Source: Streptomyces soli
GTDB taxonomy: Bacteria > Actinomycetota > Actinomycetes > Streptomycetales > Streptomycetaceae
DNA length: 47,130 bases
Assembly (NCBI RefSeq): GCF_003999195.1
Contig: NZ_RJVR01000351.1
Coordinates: 1 to 47,130 of the forward strand
Direction of reading: 5' to 3'
The position numbers were made by a program, and so were the translations under genes. Positions 33,262-41,348 of the stretch are shown piece by piece (position 1 is the stretch's first letter; each line of letters begins with the position of its first letter). The notes under the pieces are model-generated. The model saw only the letters and a list, made by a program, of their open reading frames with translations, searched no databases and was not told the DNA's origin.

Positions 33262-35874
33262 TCAGCTCAGCGTGAAGCCGTCCACCAGGAGGTAGGTGCC
33301 GCTGAGTTTGGTCACCGTCAGCGTGTGCTGGCCGGCGGTCAGGCCGGACACCGAGTACAGGCTCTGCTGGGAGTGCCGATCCGGGGTGTTCGCGCTAACC
33401 GTTCCCTTGGAGACGCCGTCCAGGGTGATACCGATGTCGCCCTCGTCGGAGTTGGTCTCGGTGAGGAAGCTGATCCCGGTGCCGGTGAAGGTGATCGTGG
33501 CGGCGGCGCCGTTCTGCTGGGTGTAGTGCACGCCGTTGTCGAGGTCGCCGGTGCTCCGGGACCCGCTCGACGACCAGCCGCCGGTGTACGCCACGCGCAG
33601 GTCGTCGTCGTCGACCACCTTGCCCGGCAGGGTGCCGGGACCCGCGGCGTTCACGATTGACTGGGCCGCGGTCGGCCAGTTCCCGTCGGTCACCACGGTG
33701 GCCTGCTGGAAGGTGATGTTCGTGCCGTTGTTGTTGTAGGAAGCGGTGTCGCTGTAGTTGTCGTGGATCGAGTCGTCATGGATGCTCGGCGTCCACAGGT
33801 TCGTCCACAGTGACCCGTTGCTGAACCGCACCACGTTGTCGTGGGTGTTCCACAGCGAGCTTCCTTCGTCGTGGTAGATCATGTTGCAGCCGTCGATGCA
33901 CTCCGACAGGACGTTCCCGGAGAACTCCGAGGGCGCGGACTGGCCGCCGAGGGTGTAGATCGGTCCGCCGTCGTTCAGCGCGCCCATCACGCTGTGCACA
34001 TGGTTGTCGATAATCTTGTTGCCCCCGGCGTAGCTGGTGCCGTGCAGGCATGGGCTGGGCAGTCCCTGCGCGGCCTGGAGCGTGCAGTTCGACGCCCAGC
34101 CCCAGCCCCAGCCGATGGACATGCCGGAGTACGGCGTGTAGCCGACGTCGTTGTGCGAGATGACGGTTCCCTTGCTGTAGCCGACCCAGATGCCGACCGC
34201 GTCCTGGTACTCCTGGCCGGGGAACTGCACGGTGCTGGCGGATACGGTGTTGCCGCTCGTCATCAGCGCGGGCTCGGTCTGGTAGTAGTCGTCTACCGCG
34301 CCGATGGCCACTCCGGTACCCGATGTGTCGGTGATGGAGCTTGCGTTCACCTTGGAGTCCTGCGTCTGGTCAGCCAGGGCGATCCCGCTGGTTCCGGTGT
34401 GCTGGACAACATCGTCGGTGAAGGTGATTCGCGCGCCGCGGTGCACCTGGACGGCGGCGGGGATTTGTATCGGCGTGCGCGTCGTCGGATCCCAGATCAC
34501 GCCGGCCTGGTTGTCCACATAGCCTTCGGCCGTCGGGGCGTTCCAGGTGGTGTAGGCGAAGGTGAGCCCGGAGAAGACGACGTCGTGCACGGGCGCGATC
34601 ACGTCGGGGATCACGGTGAAGCCGTCGACCAGCAGATACGATCCGCCGGTATTGACCAGGCGCAGTGTGTGCGTGCCCTTCGGCAGTCCGGTGACGGAGA
34701 CCATGGCCTGCTGGGCGAGGCGCTCCGGGCCGTTGCCGGAGACCGTCGACACCTTCGTGCCGTCGATGTAGACGTCCGCGTTGCCTTCGTCCGAGTTGGT
34801 CTCGGACAGGACCTGGATCCCGGTGCCGGTGAAGGTGTAGCTGACCGAGTCGCCGTTGGTGGAGGTGTAGTGCACATCGGCGCCCAGGTCACCGAGGTGC
34901 CGGCCGCTGGAGTAGCCCCAGCTTCCGCTGTAGACCGCTCGCCAGTCGGTGTCGTTCACCGGGGCCAGGTGTCCCGGGGTGCCTGAGACATCGAGCAGTT
35001 CGGGGGCGACGGGCAGCTCGACGTCCGCGGTGGCCAGGTTCTCGCCGGCCCGGGGCACGTAGTAGAGGTAGCCGGCGCTGTCGTCGAGGTAGAACTGCCC
35101 AGGGGTGCCCAGCAGTTGGTACGCGTTCTCCAGCCAGGTGATGCCGTCCAGGCTGGGCAGTCCCGCGCCGTTGAACGGGAAGCCGGGGTTGGGCACCGAG
35201 CTGTGGTTGTTGTTCCAGCAGCCGGGGTCAACGGTGAGGTCGGAACCGCCGGACGCGGAGCGCGTGATGGACGCCAGCGGGCAGCGCATCTGCTTCCAGG
35301 CGTTGTTCTCGACGACCTCGACCTGAGCGGGGTTCGTCCACGAGGCGTACGACGGGTCGCTGGTGGTGAACCCGGTGGCGGTCACCGAGAACCCTGAGGG
35401 GTTCTTCGGCCCTCGCGCACGGTCCGCGCGTACACCGTTGACGAACAGCTCCCTGCTGGCCACGCCCGCCGGGACCTCGGCGCGGTAGATGTTCTTGGCC
35501 GCGTCCACCTCGGCGAACCCGGTGACGCGGGTGGCGCCGCTGAGCACAGGTGTCTGGCCGGCGGCCGCCCGGTACACCACCGGGTGGCCGGGCCGGCCGG
35601 AGTCCTGCACGCCCAGTTGGAACGGGCTGGTGAGCCGGTACGTCCCGCCCTGCAGCTCGACCACGACGTCCCCGGTGGCGTCGGGGACCAGGGATCTGGC
35701 ACGGTCGCGGGCGGTGTTCAGGGTGCACGGATTGTTCGTAGTGCAGGCGGAACCGCGCCCGTCGGGCGCGACATGGAGGGTGTTCGTATCCGGGACGGCT
35801 CTGGGTGGGCCACCGGTGAAGCCGAAACAGGCGGCGGCGGCGACAACAAGGCATGCAACGGCGGTGTTGCGCAT
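33262..35874 (-). CDS. Secreted right-handed beta-helix protein with two copies of a binding module
   Basis: An 870-residue exported protein with a short signal peptide (VACLVVAAAACFGFTGG). THVAPDGRG-like N-terminus (LHVAPDGRGSACTTNNPCTL) and VVVELQGGTYRLTSPFQLGV open a parallel beta-helix like that of GH141-type and pectate-lyase-like enzymes. Helix turns continue to about residue 745 (GTSGIALADQTQDSKVNASS; GNKIIDNHVHSVMGALNDGG; SLWNTHDNVVRFSNGSLWTN). A module of about 115 residues occurs twice: at 307-421, within the helix-bearing region, and at the C-terminus, 755-870. Both copies share VHYTxxNG, TFTGTGIxxLxETNSDEG and YLLVDGFT. Probably a carbohydrate-active enzyme with carbohydrate-binding modules. 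GH family and substrate are uncertain. Confidence 0.85.
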   Translation of the reverse strand: MRNTAVACLVVAAAACFGFTGGPPRAVPDTNTLHVAPDGRGSACTTNNPCTLNTARDRARSLVPDATGDVVVELQGGTYRLTSPFQLGVQDSGRPGHPVVYRAAAGQTPVLSGATRVTGFAEVDAAKNIYRAEVPAGVASRELFVNGVRADRARGPKNPSGFSVTATGFTTSDPSYASWTNPAQVEVVENNAWKQMRCPLASITRSASGGSDLTVDPGCWNNNHSSVPNPGFPFNGAGLPSLDGITWLENAYQLLGTPGQFYLDDSAGYLYYVPRAGENLATADVELPVAPELLDVSGTPGHLAPVNDTDWRAVYSGSWGYSSGRHLGDLGADVHYTSTNGDSVSYTFTGTGIQVLSETNSDEGNADVYIDGTKVSTVSGNGPERLAQQAMVSVTGLPKGTHTLRLVNTGGSYLLVDGFTVIPDVIAPVHDVVFSGLTFAYTTWNAPTAEGYVDNQAGVIWDPTTRTPIQIPAAVQVHRGARITFTDDVVQHTGTSGIALADQTQDSKVNASSITDTSGTGVAIGAVDDYYQTEPALMTSGNTVSASTVQFPGQEYQDAVGIWVGYSKGTVISHNDVGYTPYSGMSIGWGWGWASNCTLQAAQGLPSPCLHGTSYAGGNKIIDNHVHSVMGALNDGGPIYTLGGQSAPSEFSGNVLSECIDGCNMIYHDEGSSLWNTHDNVVRFSNGSLWTNLWTPSIHDDSIHDNYSDTASYNNNGTNITFQQATVVTDGNWPTAAQSIVNAAGPGTLPGKVVDDDDLRVAYTGGWSSSGSRSTGDLDNGVHYTQQNGAAATITFTGTGISFLTETNSDEGDIGITLDGVSKGTVSANTPDRHSQQSLYSVSGLTAGQHTLTVTKLSGTYLLVDGFTLS
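33265..33612 (-). repeat. Module copy 2 of the beta-helix protein (C-terminal)
   Basis: Encodes residues about 755-870: AYTGGWSSSGSRSTGDLDNG, then FTGTGISFLTETNSDEGDIG and GTYLLVDGFTLS. Homologous to copy 1 at 34612-34956 in the same gene. The predicted jelly-roll shape is of the kind used for sugar binding. Confidence 0.8.
34612..34956 (-). repeat. Module copy 1 of the beta-helix protein (internal)
   Basis: Encodes residues about 307-421: NDTDWRAVYSGSWGYSSGRH, FTGTGIQVLSETNSDEGNAD and GSYLLVDGFTVIP. It is placed between early and later beta-helix turns, so it is inserted into the catalytic scaffold rather than appended. Confidence 0.8.
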
Positions 35875-36577
35875 CGTGGGTCTCCAGCAGGACGGGCGAA
35901 GGTCAGACGTCCAATGAATGTACGCAACCGTGCCTCCAACTCCTAGAGTCAGGCGCGGATTACGGCGAGAAGATCCGACCTATTGCGTGTCCTCCAGGCG
36001 CGGGAAGAGTGCCTCGCTCGTGGCACGACAGCTCCGGCCAGCAGCCCGCCCCACACCCCGGCGCCCTGGACCGCTGGGCGGCGAGCGGGCCCAGCAGCGG
36101 TTCCGCGCTCAGCGAAGCCCAAAGCTTTTCGCAGGTGCGGGGCATCACCGGCCGTTCTCGGTAGGCGAGATGAGGTGTTCGTCCTGACCAATCCGTGGTT
36201 GCGCCCTTGGTTCGATTGGAAATGACGAACGCGACTCCTGATGATCAAGGTTGTTGAGACCGAAGATCACGAACAGGGGTCGCCTTCGCGTGCCATCTTC
36301 CCCGGTCAACGTCCTCGCGCGCCCCTGCGAGGCAGTCACACTGCCGTGCCCAGACAGGACATCCGGGTTGTACGCCGCGTCCGTGAACTCCTGCCCCACT
36401 CCCCAGCTCATGCTGATCGTGTCGGGCTTCAGCTTCGCGGCAACTTCGACCACGTGGAACAGCGACGCGAAGGTGCCGTCATGGGACTCGACGAACCAGA
36501 CGAGCGAGGTCGTGAACGCCTTGGTCAGACGCCCGCCGGGGAATTCCCGGGGACTTTTCCGCCGTGCGAGCAGGGAA
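35875..36577. other. Low-information stretch with possible gene debris
   Basis: Apart from the protease-like fragment listed separately, this stretch shows no gene. Several overlapping frames of 60-100 codons exist on both strands but none combines a start, ribosome-binding site and natural composition. The promoter of the beta-helix gene must lie at its left end (35875-36000). Confidence 0.4.
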
Positions 36578-36603
36578 GGCCCTGACAGCCCCGAAAGACG
36601 CAA
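36145..36603 (-). pseudogene. Possible serine-protease (S8/S53-like) fragment
   Basis: The middle of this 152-codon minus-strand frame reads FASLFHVVEVAAKLKPDTIS, then MSWGVGQEFTDAAYNPDVLS. This resembles the helix-strand region before the oxyanion site in sedolisins and subtilases, where a helix leads to a V-I-S-M-S-W-G strand. Both sides lose this character: the N-terminal part overlaps a terminator hairpin, and the C-terminal 60 residues look like read-through. No catalytic Ser or Asp/His motif is visible. I regard it as a decayed piece of a secreted protease gene, with low certainty. Confidence 0.3.
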
Positions 36604-36625
36604 AGGGGCAGGTCAGGGCCATTTT
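36578..36625. terminator. Bipartite hairpin terminator
   Basis: Outer arms of 9 bases (36578-36586 and 36612-36620) enclose a second stem GCCCC/GGGGC with a 12-base loop, followed by ATTTT on the plus strand. A strong structure that insulates the decayed region from the reductase gene. Confidence 0.7.
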
Positions 36626-36855
36626 CCCTAGCTAGCGAGTCGATGATGTTCACCGCGAGGCTACCCCGTGCCGTCTCCTTGTATTTGACCTTCATGTAGG
36701 CGCCGGAAGACTCAGGCGGACCGCGTGGTCTTGGGAGCGCGAGGGGAGCGCGGATGCCTTGGGATGGACCAGCAGGACGCGTCACGAGTGATCTGCACGG
36801 GAGCCAACGAGTGAGGCCACTCGAGGTCACGCGCTCCCGAGACCACGAGGCTCCG

Positions 36856-37716
36856 TCAGACGGCGTCGAGGCGGCTCAACTCCTCGGCGGACAGCTTGAG
36901 ATCGGCCGCCGCGACCGAGTCGCGGATGGTCTCGGGGCGCGAGGAACCCGGGATGGGGATCACCACGGGCGCCTTGGCGAGTGCCCAGGCCAGGGAGACC
37001 TGCTGCGGGCTGACACCGTGTGCCTTCGCGACCTCCGCGAAGACAGCGAACCGTGAACCCAGTTCACCGGCCTGGGTGATCCCGCCGAGCGGGCTCCACG
37101 GCAGGAAGGCGATGCCCAGTTCGGCGCAGAGCTCCAGCTCCGGTTCGCTGGAGCGGAAGGCCGGGGAGAACTGGTTCTGTACGCTCACCAGCCGGCCGCC
37201 GAGGATCTCGTTGGACAGCCGGATCTGATCCGGGTTGGCGTTCGAGATGCCGGCGTAGCGGATCTTGCCCGCGTCCAGCAGGTCGCGGATCGCCCCGACG
37301 GAGTCGGCGTAGGGGACCTTCGGGTCCGGCCGGTGGAACTGGTAGAGTCCGATGGCCTCGACGCCGAGTCGCTGGAGCGATGCGTCGCAGGCCTGCTTCA
37401 GGTACTCCGGCGAGCCGTTCAGGGTCCAGGAGCCGTCGCCCGGACGCAGGTGACCGCCCTTGGTGGCGATCAGTACGTCGGAGGTGTCGCCGCCGTAGCT
37501 GGCCACCGCGCCGGCGATCAGCGATTCGTTGTGGCCGACGTCGTTCGCTGTCAGGTGGTAGGCGTCTGCGGTGTCGAACAGCGTCACGCCCGCCTCCAGC
37601 GCGGCGTGGATCGTCGCGACCGAGCGCTGCTCGTCGGGGCGCCCCTCGATGGACATCGGCATTCCACCGAGACCGATCGTGCTGACCTGGGTGTCACCGA
37701 TGCGGCGAGTCTGCAT
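36856..37716 (-). CDS. Aldo/keto reductase
   Basis: A 286-residue NADPH-dependent TIM-barrel oxidoreductase. The tetrad is visible: Asp and Tyr in LFDTADAYHL, Lys in VLIATKGGH and His in LYQFHRPDP. The coenzyme-binding end VVIPIPGSSRPETIRDSVAA is also present. The start at 37716 is preferred over the upstream ATG at 37782 because AAGGAGGAG lies 7 bases before it and the family N-terminus begins with the TRRIGDTQVSTIGLGG strand. It diverges from a LysR-type gene 107 bases away, which probably controls it. Physiological substrate unknown. Confidence 0.92.
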   Translation of the reverse strand: MQTRRIGDTQVSTIGLGGMPMSIEGRPDEQRSVATIHAALEAGVTLFDTADAYHLTANDVGHNESLIAGAVASYGGDTSDVLIATKGGHLRPGDGSWTLNGSPEYLKQACDASLQRLGVEAIGLYQFHRPDPKVPYADSVGAIRDLLDAGKIRYAGISNANPDQIRLSNEILGGRLVSVQNQFSPAFRSSEPELELCAELGIAFLPWSPLGGITQAGELGSRFAVFAEVAKAHGVSPQQVSLAWALAKAPVVIPIPGSSRPETIRDSVAAADLKLSAEELSRLDAV

Positions 37717-37823
37717 GGGAGCTCCTCCTTGGAGATCTGCTGGTGCTTCCCCAGCCTGCGCTTTGGTGATTAAGCTGTCCAACAGGAGAAACCGATCCCT
37801 TTGAGCAGCTCTGGTGATGAATC

Positions 37824-38723
37824 ATGGAACTCCGGCAACTGAAGTACTTCGTCGCCGTCGCGGAGGAATGCCACTTCACCCGGGCGGCCAAGCGTCTGCA
37901 CATCGCCCAGTCCGGGCTGTCCGCCTCGATCAGCTCCCTCGAACACGAACTGGGCGCCCCGCTCTTCCTCCGCAGCACCCGGCAGGTCGAGCTGACCCCT
38001 GCGGGGCGGGTCCTGCTGGTCGAGGCCCGGCGGGCGCTGTCGGCGACCGACGCCGCCAAGGACGCGGTCGCGGCGGTGCAGGGGCTGCTCCGCGGCAGCC
38101 TGGCCATCGGGTCGCTGCAATGCCTGCACGTGGTGCATCTGCCGGCCGTGCTCGGCCGCTTCCTGGCCGAGTATCCCGGTCTGGAGATCCGCTTGCGGCA
38201 GGGCGGGTCTGCCGAGCTGATCGAGCAGGTGCGCGCGGGACGGCTGGACGTGGCCTTCGTCTCGCGCCCGGCCCGGTGCCCGGACGACGTCGTGGTGGGG
38301 CCGCTCGCCAGCGAACCGCTGGTGCTGGCCTGTGCGCCCGACCATCCGCTGGCGGCGCGGGTGGAGGTCGGGGTGGCGGAGCTGCGGGGGGAACAGTTCG
38401 TGGACTTCCTGCCGGACTGGGGCACCCGGGACCTGGTCGACAGCGCGCTCGCCGCCGCGGGCGTGGACCGCCATGTCTCGCTGGAGGTGACCGACGTGCA
38501 CTCGCTGCTCGACATGGTGACCTTCGGGCTCGGCGTGGCGCTCGTACCGCAGTCGTTCGCGGCCAAGACCGATCAGGTGCGTTTCGTCGGGCTCAGCGGG
38601 ACCGTACCGGCCTGGGAGACCATCACCGTGACGGGCGATCCGACCAGCGCGGCGGCGGCAGCGCTTCTGGGTGAGGTCCAGGAGGCCAAGAGCGGCCGCC
38701 GCGCCGCCGCCCTGGTCGGCTGA
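37824..38723 (+). CDS. LysR-family transcriptional regulator next to the aldo/keto reductase
   Basis: A 299-residue LTTR. The winged HTH is at residues 1-60 (MELRQLKYFVAVAEECHFTR; AKRLHIAQSGLSASISSLEH), the effector-binding lobes from about residue 90 (GSLAIGSLQCLHVVHLPAVL), and VTFGLGVALVPQSFA the usual late strand. The 107-base gap to the divergent reductase is the normal LTTR layout, so autoregulation together with reductase control is expected. The LPMO downstream has its own DasR-like box and is probably not part of this unit. Confidence 0.92.
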   Translation: MELRQLKYFVAVAEECHFTRAAKRLHIAQSGLSASISSLEHELGAPLFLRSTRQVELTPAGRVLLVEARRALSATDAAKDAVAAVQGLLRGSLAIGSLQCLHVVHLPAVLGRFLAEYPGLEIRLRQGGSAELIEQVRAGRLDVAFVSRPARCPDDVVVGPLASEPLVLACAPDHPLAARVEVGVAELRGEQFVDFLPDWGTRDLVDSALAAAGVDRHVSLEVTDVHSLLDMVTFGLGVALVPQSFAAKTDQVRFVGLSGTVPAWETITVTGDPTSAAAAALLGEVQEAKSGRRAAALVG

Positions 38724-38818
38724 CGGCGGCAGCGCAGCGCTTCCTGGCCGCGTGAGGCGCGGTGATCCGTTTGCTCGATGGTATGGACATGTTCAAATAG
38801 CGTGCCCTAACCTGAACC

Positions 38819-38829
38819 TGGTCTAGACC
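38819..38829. promoter_or_regulatory. dre-type box (DasR/chitinase-type operator)
   Basis: TGGTCTAGACC is a perfect 11-base palindrome matching the core of the DasR-responsive element (ACTGGTCTAGACCA-like) found in front of streptomycete chitinase and chitin-binding protein genes. It lies 65 bases upstream of the LPMO start. It implies repression that is relieved by amino-sugar phosphates. Confidence 0.8.
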
Positions 38830-38894
38830 TTAATGCGCTGAGCTCGCGTCCCCAGCACGCCCCAGGAACTCCCCCACGTTCTCCAGGAGCCAGC

Positions 38895-39485
38895 ATGCGC
38901 AAGAAGATCAGCGCGGCCGTGATCGGCCTGGGAGTCGCCCTCGTCTCCGTCCTCGCCACCGGCAGCGCCCAGAGTCACGGCTACACCAACACCCCCATCA
39001 GCCGGCAGGCCCTCTGCGCCAACGGCACCGTCACCAACTGCGGCGACATCCAGTACGAACCGCAGAGCGTCGAGGGCCCCAAGGGCTTCCCCTCGGCCGG
39101 ACCCGCCGACGGCACGATCTGCGCCGGCGGCAACAGCCGATTCGCCCAACTCGACGCCCCGCGCAGCGGACAGTGGCCGGCCACCAAGGTGACCGGCGGT
39201 CAGAGCTACACCTTCACCTGGCGGTTCACCGCGTCCCACGCCACCACGGACTTCCGCTACTACATCACCAAGTCCGGCTACGACCCGACCAAGCCGCTCA
39301 CCCGCGCGAGCCTGGACACGACGCCCTTCCTGATCGTCCCCTACAACGGCGCCCGCCCGGGCACCACCGCCTCACACCAGGGCACCATCCCCACCGGCAA
39401 GACCGGCAAGCACCTCATCGTCGCCGTGTGGACCGTCGCCGACACCGCCAACGCCTTCTACGCCTGCTCGGATGTGCAGTTCTAG
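38895..39485 (+). CDS. Secreted AA10 lytic polysaccharide monooxygenase (chitin-binding protein type)
   Basis: A 196-residue single-domain LPMO. The signal peptide is cleaved before His28 (GSAQS/HGYTNTPISRQALC), putting His at the mature N-terminus where it forms the copper His-brace with His115 (FTASHATTDFRYYIT). Paired Cys and a final FYACSDVQF carry the usual axial aromatic region. The length is that of small chitin-active AA10 enzymes without a separate binding domain. CAGGAG precedes the ATG by 6 bases. The DasR-type box upstream fits oxidative cleavage of crystalline chitin with release of oligomers; cellulose activity cannot be excluded. Confidence 0.92.
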   Translation: MRKKISAAVIGLGVALVSVLATGSAQSHGYTNTPISRQALCANGTVTNCGDIQYEPQSVEGPKGFPSAGPADGTICAGGNSRFAQLDAPRSGQWPATKVTGGQSYTFTWRFTASHATTDFRYYITKSGYDPTKPLTRASLDTTPFLIVPYNGARPGTTASHQGTIPTGKTGKHLIVAVWTVADTANAFYACSDVQF

Positions 39486-39548
39486 TACGTACGCACTTCG
39501 GCGGGCTCCCCGCGCCGTCCGCCTCGTGCGGGCGGCGCGTTCACCGCG

Positions 39549-39715
39549 TCAGTAGCGCGCGGAATTGCCCTTGAGCAGCGGCGAGACCGTGGTCGGCTGT
39601 CCGTCGACGGTGGCGCCCGCGAAGGCGGGCATGGGGGCGAGATGGGTGTTGTAGTACGCCGGGAAGTTGAGCGTGGGCTCCGAGACGTCGTCCAGCGAGG
39701 CGATCTGCGCCGGCC
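39549..39715 (-). pseudogene. C-terminal fragment of an unidentified secreted-type protein
   Basis: An open minus-strand frame ends at a TGA (39549-39551) and reads IASLDDVSEPTLNFPAYYNT, then HLAPMPAFAGATVDGQPTTV and SPLLKGNSARY. It is well-formed protein sequence with strong codon bias but no start; upstream at about 39715 it meets unrelated coding-like sequence on the other strand. Family not recognised. Confidence 0.45.
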
Positions 39716-39870
39716 CACGGCCACCCCATGAACGCCGGCGACGCGGCCTCCTGGACCGACGAACAACGCCACGCTCTGGCCACCACCGTTGCCGCCCTCA
39801 CCGGACAGCCCCCCACAATGCCGACGGCGGCCCTGGCGACGCATGACATTCGTCATCGCCAGTCGTGACA
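39716..39870 (+). pseudogene. 3' fragment of another unidentified gene
   Basis: The plus strand reads HPMNAGDAASWTDEQRHALA, TTVAALTGQPPTMPTAALAT, HDIRHRQS and stops at 39867-39869. It has natural composition but no ribosome-binding site before the only ATG (39730). The minus-strand fragment ends where this one starts, so the two gene ends were joined by a deletion or inversion. Function unknown. Confidence 0.35.
39843..39856. promoter_or_regulatory. Inverted repeat before the truncated ABC gene
   Basis: ATGACATTCGTCAT has two 5-base arms (ATGAC/GTCAT) around four bases, followed 7 bases later by a partial repeat TCGTGACA. It lies about 60 bases upstream of the ABC-transporter start and looks like a response-regulator binding site of the kind found before drug-efflux ABC operons. 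Confidence 0.45.
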
Positions 39871-39913
39871 GTCCGCACTGCCCCCGGCCGCCGCCCGGCC
39901 CGACGCTTGAGCC

Positions 39914-40037
39914 ATGGATATCGGGGAGAGCGTGATCGAGGCGACCGGCGTGCGCCGCCGGTACGGGGGCGGCTCCGAGGCCGTACGGGGAACCGCCACG
40001 CGGCGGTGCGCATCACCCGCGAGCGCGGCGGGATCTA
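39914..40037 (+). pseudogene. Truncated ABC transporter ATP-binding protein (DrrA-like N-terminus)
   Basis: The ATG at 39914 starts MDIGESVIEATGVRRRYGGG, then SEAVRG, the beginning of DrrA-type drug-efflux ATPases (xEAVRGVxFxVxxGExFALLG). A frameshift near 40000 moves the reading to VRITRERGGI, which stops at a TAG created by the MITE boundary. Removing the MITE and one TA restores GGIYA in frame, but the Walker A motif is not found beyond it, so the gene was already broken or lost its remainder. No permease gene follows. Confidence 0.65.
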
Positions 40038-40282
40038 GGCCCTGTCCGGGCGATCACGAACGGCCCCTTCGCCGCTCCCCCAGCCTGGCGGCTGGGAGGT
40101 GCCCCCAGGCACGGCACCTCGCGGCGTTGCCGAAACGCCCACAGACAAACCAGTATGCGGACATCCTCCCCCAGACTCCGTCCGGGGGTGCCCCCAGCGC
40201 CTTGCGATGCACCGCACCAGACGACGCCGCTGTGACATCAGCCGCTGGCGCGGCGGGCGCCCGTGATCGCCCGGACAGAGCC
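40038..40282. mobile_element. 245-bp MITE with 21-bp terminal inverted repeats
   Basis: The ends 40038-40058 and 40262-40282 are inverted copies of a 21-base sequence beginning GGC(C/T)CTGTCCGGGCGATCAC with a single mismatch. Each is flanked by TA (40036-40037 and 40283-40284), a 2-base target duplication typical of IS630 or some IS5-group transposition. There is no transposase inside; instead there are two hairpin-prone CCCCCAG...GGGGGTGCCCCCAG segments (about 40077-40113 and 40165-40199). It is a non-autonomous element mobilised in trans. Confidence 0.85.
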
Positions 40283-40450
40283 TATGCCGCTGTCTACGCC
40301 TGCCAGCCCTGGGCTTGTGGCGCCGCCTGGTGGCGGATCTGCTGGTCGTACTCGGCCAGGGGCGCGGTCTCCGCCACAATGGCGGCACTCACGGGCCTCT
40401 ACGTCAAGTCAAGCACGACCGAATGGCTCTGCCACCCGCCTCACCAGGGG

Positions 40451-41242
40451 CTAGCTGGAGGCTTCGGCCTCGGCGAGCAGGCCCTCGCGGAGGGTGGCGA
40501 GGATGCGCTTGAGCAGTCGGCAGACGTGCATCTGGGAGACGCCGATGCGGTCGGCGATCTCGGCCTGGGTGAGTTCGTCGCCGAAGCGGAGGGAGAGGAT
40601 CATACGGTCGCGTTCGTCGAGCTCGGCGATCAGCGGCTTGAGACTGATGAGGTTGTCGACGCGCTCCAGGGAGGGGTCGACGTGGCCGAGGTAGGCGGCG
40701 AGGGCGCCCTCGCTCTCGTCGTCCGTGGTGGTGGCGTCCAGCGACGACGCGGTGTACGCGTTGTCGGTGACGGCCTGGGCCTCGACGACCTCGGCCTCGG
40801 TGAGGTGGAGTTCGTCGGCGAGTTCGGCCGCCGTCGGGTCGCGGCCGAGCCGCTTGCCGAGCGCCTCGGTGGCGCGGGCGATGTCGATCCGGGCCTCCTG
40901 GAGCCGGCGCGGGACGTGCGCGGCCCAGCTGGTGTCCCGGAAGAAGCGCTTCATCTCCCCGACGATGGTGGGGAGCGCGAAGCTGGTGAACTCGACGCCA
41001 CGCTGGATGTCGAAGTGGTCGACGGCCTTGATCAGCCCGATGGTGCCGACCTGCATGATGTCGTCCAGCTGGGCGCTGCGGGACTGGAAACGGCGGGCGG
41101 CATAGCGCACCAGTGTGAGGTTGAGCTCGATGAGGGTGTTGCGCACGTACTGGTACTCGTACGTGCCTTCTTCGAGTTCCCTCAGCCGGGCGAACATGAC
41201 CTTGGACAGGTCACGTGCTTCGACGCTGTCGTGTGCAATCAC
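40451..41242 (-). CDS. RNA polymerase sigma factor, SigB/SigF/SigG subfamily
   Basis: A 263-residue alternative sigma factor. Region 2 is TLIELNLTLVRYAARRFQSR ... DIMQVGTIGLIKAVDHFDIQ RGVEFTSFALPTIVGEMKRF (2.1-2.4), region 3 LGRDPTAAELADELHLTEAE, and region 4 the HTH LTQAEIADRIGVSQMHVCRL. The DTSWAAHVPRRLQE segment is diagnostic of the stress/sporulation-type Streptomyces sigmas (SigB, SigF, SigG group). The GTG at 41242 is used because the N-terminal helix is conserved, although its ribosome-binding site is weak. No anti-sigma (RsbW-like) gene is adjacent. Its position beside a pigment-type PKS and a chaplin hints at a developmental role. Confidence 0.92.
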   Translation of the reverse strand: MIAHDSVEARDLSKVMFARLRELEEGTYEYQYVRNTLIELNLTLVRYAARRFQSRSAQLDDIMQVGTIGLIKAVDHFDIQRGVEFTSFALPTIVGEMKRFFRDTSWAAHVPRRLQEARIDIARATEALGKRLGRDPTAAELADELHLTEAEVVEAQAVTDNAYTASSLDATTTDDESEGALAAYLGHVDPSLERVDNLISLKPLIAELDERDRMILSLRFGDELTQAEIADRIGVSQMHVCRLLKRILATLREGLLAEAEASS

Positions 41243-41348
41243 CTTTCGAGCGTGACGCCCGAGCGGTATCCTGTCAATGGATACGTGAAATGAAATTCGT
41301 CAATTGCAGGTCACTAGATCGTTCGCACAGATTGCCACGAGGGAGCGC

